A DNA stretch of 32,600 nt from Acidaminococcus sp050873445 (GTDB lineage Bacteria; Bacillota; Negativicutes; Acidaminococcales; Acidaminococcaceae): NCBI RefSeq assembly GCF_050873445.1, contig NZ_JBNMIU010000020.1, forward strand, positions 1-32,600. The letters run 5' to 3'. The position numbers and the translations under genes are program-made. This document shows, one piece after another, positions 32,212 through 32,600 of the stretch (positions are counted from its first letter, which is position 1; each line of letters starts with the position of its first letter). Below the pieces are notes generated by a model. That model ran no database searches. It was given only the letters and a program-made list of their open reading frames with translations, and had not been told where the DNA came from.

Positions 32212-32217
32212 TATTAT
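32189..32217 (+). promoter_or_regulatory. rRNA promoter P1
   Basis: TTGACA (32189-32194), 17 bases, TATTAT (32212-32217). The -35 and spacer are inside the last codons of mutY and the -10 begins right after its stop. Confidence 0.8.
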
Positions 32218-32281
32218 ATACAAGCTTTCTCTTTGAGAGAGAGCGGACAAATCAAAGAATTAAAAACAACGTAAAAAGCTG

Positions 32282-32310
32282 TTGACAAATTCTAAATGAT
32301 TTGTTAATAT
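32282..32310 (+). promoter_or_regulatory. rRNA promoter P2
   Basis: TTGACA (32282-32287), 17 bases, TAATAT (32305-32310), 93 bases after P1. Tandem promoters of this spacing are usual for Firmicutes rRNA operons. A short hairpin (32317-32333, GCTGTT/AACAGC) lies at the probable start of its transcript. Confidence 0.82.
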
Positions 32311-32477
32311 AATTAAGCTGTTAGTTCAACAGCAAGGGTGAACCTTGAAAACTAAATATTGTTGACAGATGTGCGGGTCAAGTCACTTTAGGTGATAAGA
32401 TCGAGTCACCTGGATGAAAACCAGGTTAAAAAATCAAAGCTAGTATTTGAGAGCCAAGTGGCTCTTCAAAATAATCT
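32311..32477 (+). other. 16S rRNA leader with boxA-like antitermination and processing stems
   Basis: The leader contains CTTGAAAACTAAA at 32344-32356, like the boxA antitermination element of Firmicutes rRNA operons. It also has small stems (ACCTGG/CCAGGT near 32407-32425; GAGCC/GGCTC near 32453-32465). The sequence directly before the 16S start probably pairs with sequence after the gene to form the RNase III processing stem, which is outside this window. Confidence 0.5.
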
Positions 32478-32600
32478 ATTTTGGAGAGTTTGATCCTGGC
32501 TCAGGACGAACGCTGGCGGCGTGCTTAACACATGCAAGTCGAACGGAGAATTTGCTTCGGTGAATTCTTAGTGGCGAACGGGTGAGTAACGCGTAGGCAA
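32478..32600 (+). rRNA. 16S ribosomal RNA, 5' end (partial)
   Basis: AGAGTTTGATCCTGGCTCAG begins at 32485 (E. coli position 8), so the gene starts at about 32478 and runs off the right edge. GACGAACGCTGGCGGCGTGC and the V1 region with GGAGAATTTGCTTCGG follow. The V1 hairpin and 'TTCTTAGTGGCGAACGGG' are those of Acidaminococcaceae as I remember them. Confidence 0.98.

Noticed and set aside
32362..32390. Third TTGACA upstream of 16S rRNA
   Set aside because: No acceptable -10 box lies 16-18 bases downstream (ACTTTA only), and it falls in the leader after the boxA-like element.

Overview
The window looks like a chromosomal segment of a glutamate-fermenting member of the Negativicutes, family Acidaminococcaceae, most likely Acidaminococcus. 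The evidence is the 5' end of a 16S rRNA gene at the right edge, whose V1 region and following 'TTAGTGGCGAACGGG' match what I remember of this family. It is backed by moderately GC-rich coding sequence, strong AGGAGG-type ribosome binding sites, and a gene set rich in glutamate, proline and 5-oxoproline functions. The genus call is by eye, not from a search.

Layout. 1-177: compact inverted repeats, possibly the right end of a mobile element, then a promoter. 178-930: orphan lipoprotein. 1082-1957: beta-hydroxyacid dehydrogenase. 2057-5978: a three-gene Fe3+/polyamine-type ABC importer (lipoprotein, two-domain permease, ATPase) with a hairpin between the first two genes. 6017-8455: an IclR regulator divergent from an agmatinase-like ureohydrolase coupled to a FolT-like ECF S component. 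Both divergent promoters and a palindrome are visible. 8502-9610 (minus): azlCD. 9816-12150: DUF1015 gene overlapping serC. 12241-13494: gltS. 13583-14950: lemA plus a TPM-domain protein. 14951-15263: gene-free, with terminators and two direct repeats resembling an IS21-type end. 15264-16060 (minus): a secreted PepSY-like protein and tRNA-Arg(ACG). 16222-19957: obg, proB, proA. 20113-23265: a MacAB-type efflux operon ending in a 55-residue membrane protein. 23502-29432: a 5-oxoproline locus (two NRAMP-fold transporters, pxpA, DUF1445, pxpB, pxpC). 29548-32211: a glutamate carboxypeptidase-like M20 peptidase, then mutT and mutY. 32189-32600: two rRNA promoters, leader and partial 16S rRNA.

How it fits together. 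Several modules converge on glutamate. GltS imports it, the pxp locus makes it from 5-oxoproline, the M20 peptidase may release it from peptides or folyl conjugates, and proBA and serC consume it. The most unusual parts are two paralogous NRAMP-fold carriers that lack the metal-binding motifs yet sit inside the 5-oxoprolinase locus, and a ureohydrolase with Cys in place of a metal-ligand His, coupled to a vitamin-type S component. I found no CRISPR array, prophage or complete insertion sequence.
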